This document shows positions 5,733 to 5,950 of a stretch of DNA of 5,950 nt, piece after piece (the first letter of the stretch is position 1; each line of letters begins with the position of its first letter). The translations under genes and the position numbers were made by a program. The notes beneath the pieces were generated by a model. That model did not search any database. It was not told the DNA's origin and saw only the letters and a program-made list of their open reading frames with translations. This stretch comes from Chloroflexota bacterium (GTDB lineage Bacteria; Chloroflexota; Anaerolineae; Aggregatilineales; Phototrophicaceae): NCBI GenBank assembly GCA_026706395.1, contig JAPOYU010000005.1, positions 1 through 5,950 on the forward strand, in the 5' to 3' direction.

Positions 5733-5778
5733 AGGAACTGTGCAGGAGGTCGACGCCAAGTTCCTGCATTCGAGGAAC
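5733..5778. repeat. Overlapping, mutually exclusive inverted repeats
   Basis: AGGAACT (5733-5739) pairs with AGTTCCT (5759-5765). TGCAGGA (5741-5747) pairs with TCCTGCA (5762-5768). GTTCC (5760-5764) can also pair with GGAAC (5774-5778). All three compete for the same bases near 5760-5768. The role is unknown. Confidence 0.35.
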
Positions 5779-5848
5779 CAGTGATCAAGCGGTTCGCAAT
5801 TGAGAATCGATCTCTTGAGGCAATGCACCATCGGGATCCCGCAAACAG

Positions 5849-5876
5849 AAAACCCCTCGCCGTCACGTACGAAGGG
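5849..5876 (-). terminator. Rho-independent terminator of the tRNA-Glu gene
   Basis: CCCTTCG (5876-5870) and CGAGGGG (5859-5853) on the minus strand form a 7-base-pair stem with one G-U pair and a 10-base loop, directly followed by TTTTC. It begins 23 bases after the tRNA 3' end, the expected place. Confidence 0.55.
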
Positions 5877-5899
5877 CATTTGAGCAGCCGGTTGATTTG

Positions 5900-5950
5900 T
5901 AGCCCCTACGGGACTCGAACCCGTGTCTCCACCTTGAAAGGGTGGCATCC
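5900..5950 (-). tRNA. tRNA-Glu (anticodon UUC), 3' part; 5' part beyond right edge
   Basis: Read on the minus strand, CCACC (5933-5929 on the 3' arm as GGTGG) closes the 7-base loop CTTTCAA, giving anticodon TTC at 5938-5936. A 4-base variable loop (AGAC) follows, then the T arm ACGGG-TTCGAGT-CCCGT and the acceptor strand AGGGGCT with discriminator A at 5900. The terminal U of the acceptor strand would form the G1-U72 pair known from many tRNA-Glu genes. The CCA end is not encoded (CAA follows the discriminator). The D arm and 5' acceptor strand lie outside the window. Confidence 0.93.

Larger units (their letters stand above)
5640..5848. other. Non-coding stretch between the tRNA terminator and the operon promoter
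   Basis: No recognisable gene. It holds a 10-base palindrome CGGGATCCCG (5832-5841), overlapping inverted repeats at 5733-5778, and a hairpin with a short T-run at 5685-5714. Short open frames here have no ribosome binding site and no recognisable motif. The structure content is higher than in the rest of the non-coding sequence, so a small RNA cannot be excluded. Confidence 0.4.

Noticed and set aside
5561..5866. 101-codon minus-strand ORF in the non-coding region
   Set aside because: Arginine- and serine-rich translation without motifs, no ribosome binding site, and it spans the promoter and terminator candidates.
5640..5948. 102-codon minus-strand ORF beginning inside the tRNA
   Set aside because: Its first residues are translated tRNA sequence, it runs through the tRNA terminator, and an internal ATG at 5879 has no ribosome binding site. 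No family is recognised.
1..5950. CRISPR array, insertion sequence or transposase
   Set aside because: No regularly spaced direct repeats, no terminal inverted repeats with a transposase frame, and no such protein motifs on either strand.

Overview
The window carries one end of a carbohydrate import-and-hydrolysis locus, with all five protein genes on the minus strand. Transcription therefore runs from the right edge towards the left. From upstream to downstream: the 3' part of a tRNA-Glu gene (5900 to the right edge) with its own terminator; about 640 bases without a recognised protein gene, holding a good sigma70-type promoter, inverted repeats and a possible 50-residue small ORF; an extracellular sugar-binding protein; two ABC permeases of the MalF and MalG type; a complete GH172 (DUF2961) glycoside hydrolase; and the N-terminal 257 residues of a GH127 (DUF1680) glycoside hydrolase that runs off the left edge.

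How the parts fit together (inference from families and order): the binding protein captures an oligosaccharide outside the membrane and the two permeases form the channel. Both hydrolases lack signal peptides, so they should cut the sugar in the cytoplasm. Characterised GH127 enzymes release beta-L-arabinofuranose. Characterised GH172 enzymes act on alpha-D-arabinofuranosides and alpha-D-fructofuranosides, including difructose dianhydride I. The pairing suggests a furanose-rich glycan, such as arabinofuranosyl oligosaccharides from plant or algal glycoproteins or from microbial arabinan. The exact sugar cannot be read from this sequence. No transporter ATPase and no regulator lie in the window; CUT1 transporters often share an ATPase encoded elsewhere.

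Gene spacing fits an operon: 65 bases from binding protein to first permease, 31 between permeases, 53 from second permease to GH172, and a wider 220 before GH127. Three of the four junctions contain a perfect or near-perfect hairpin. The best promoter lies about 340 to 360 bases before the binding-protein start. Its leader ends in two consecutive hairpins just before the ribosome binding site.

Organism: a free-living heterotrophic bacterium of moderate GC content with ordinary Shine-Dalgarno signals. The acidic binding protein and the gene layout recall Chloroflexota (for example Anaerolineae), but this is a low-confidence guess and no marker in the window settles it. The tRNA does not encode its CCA end.
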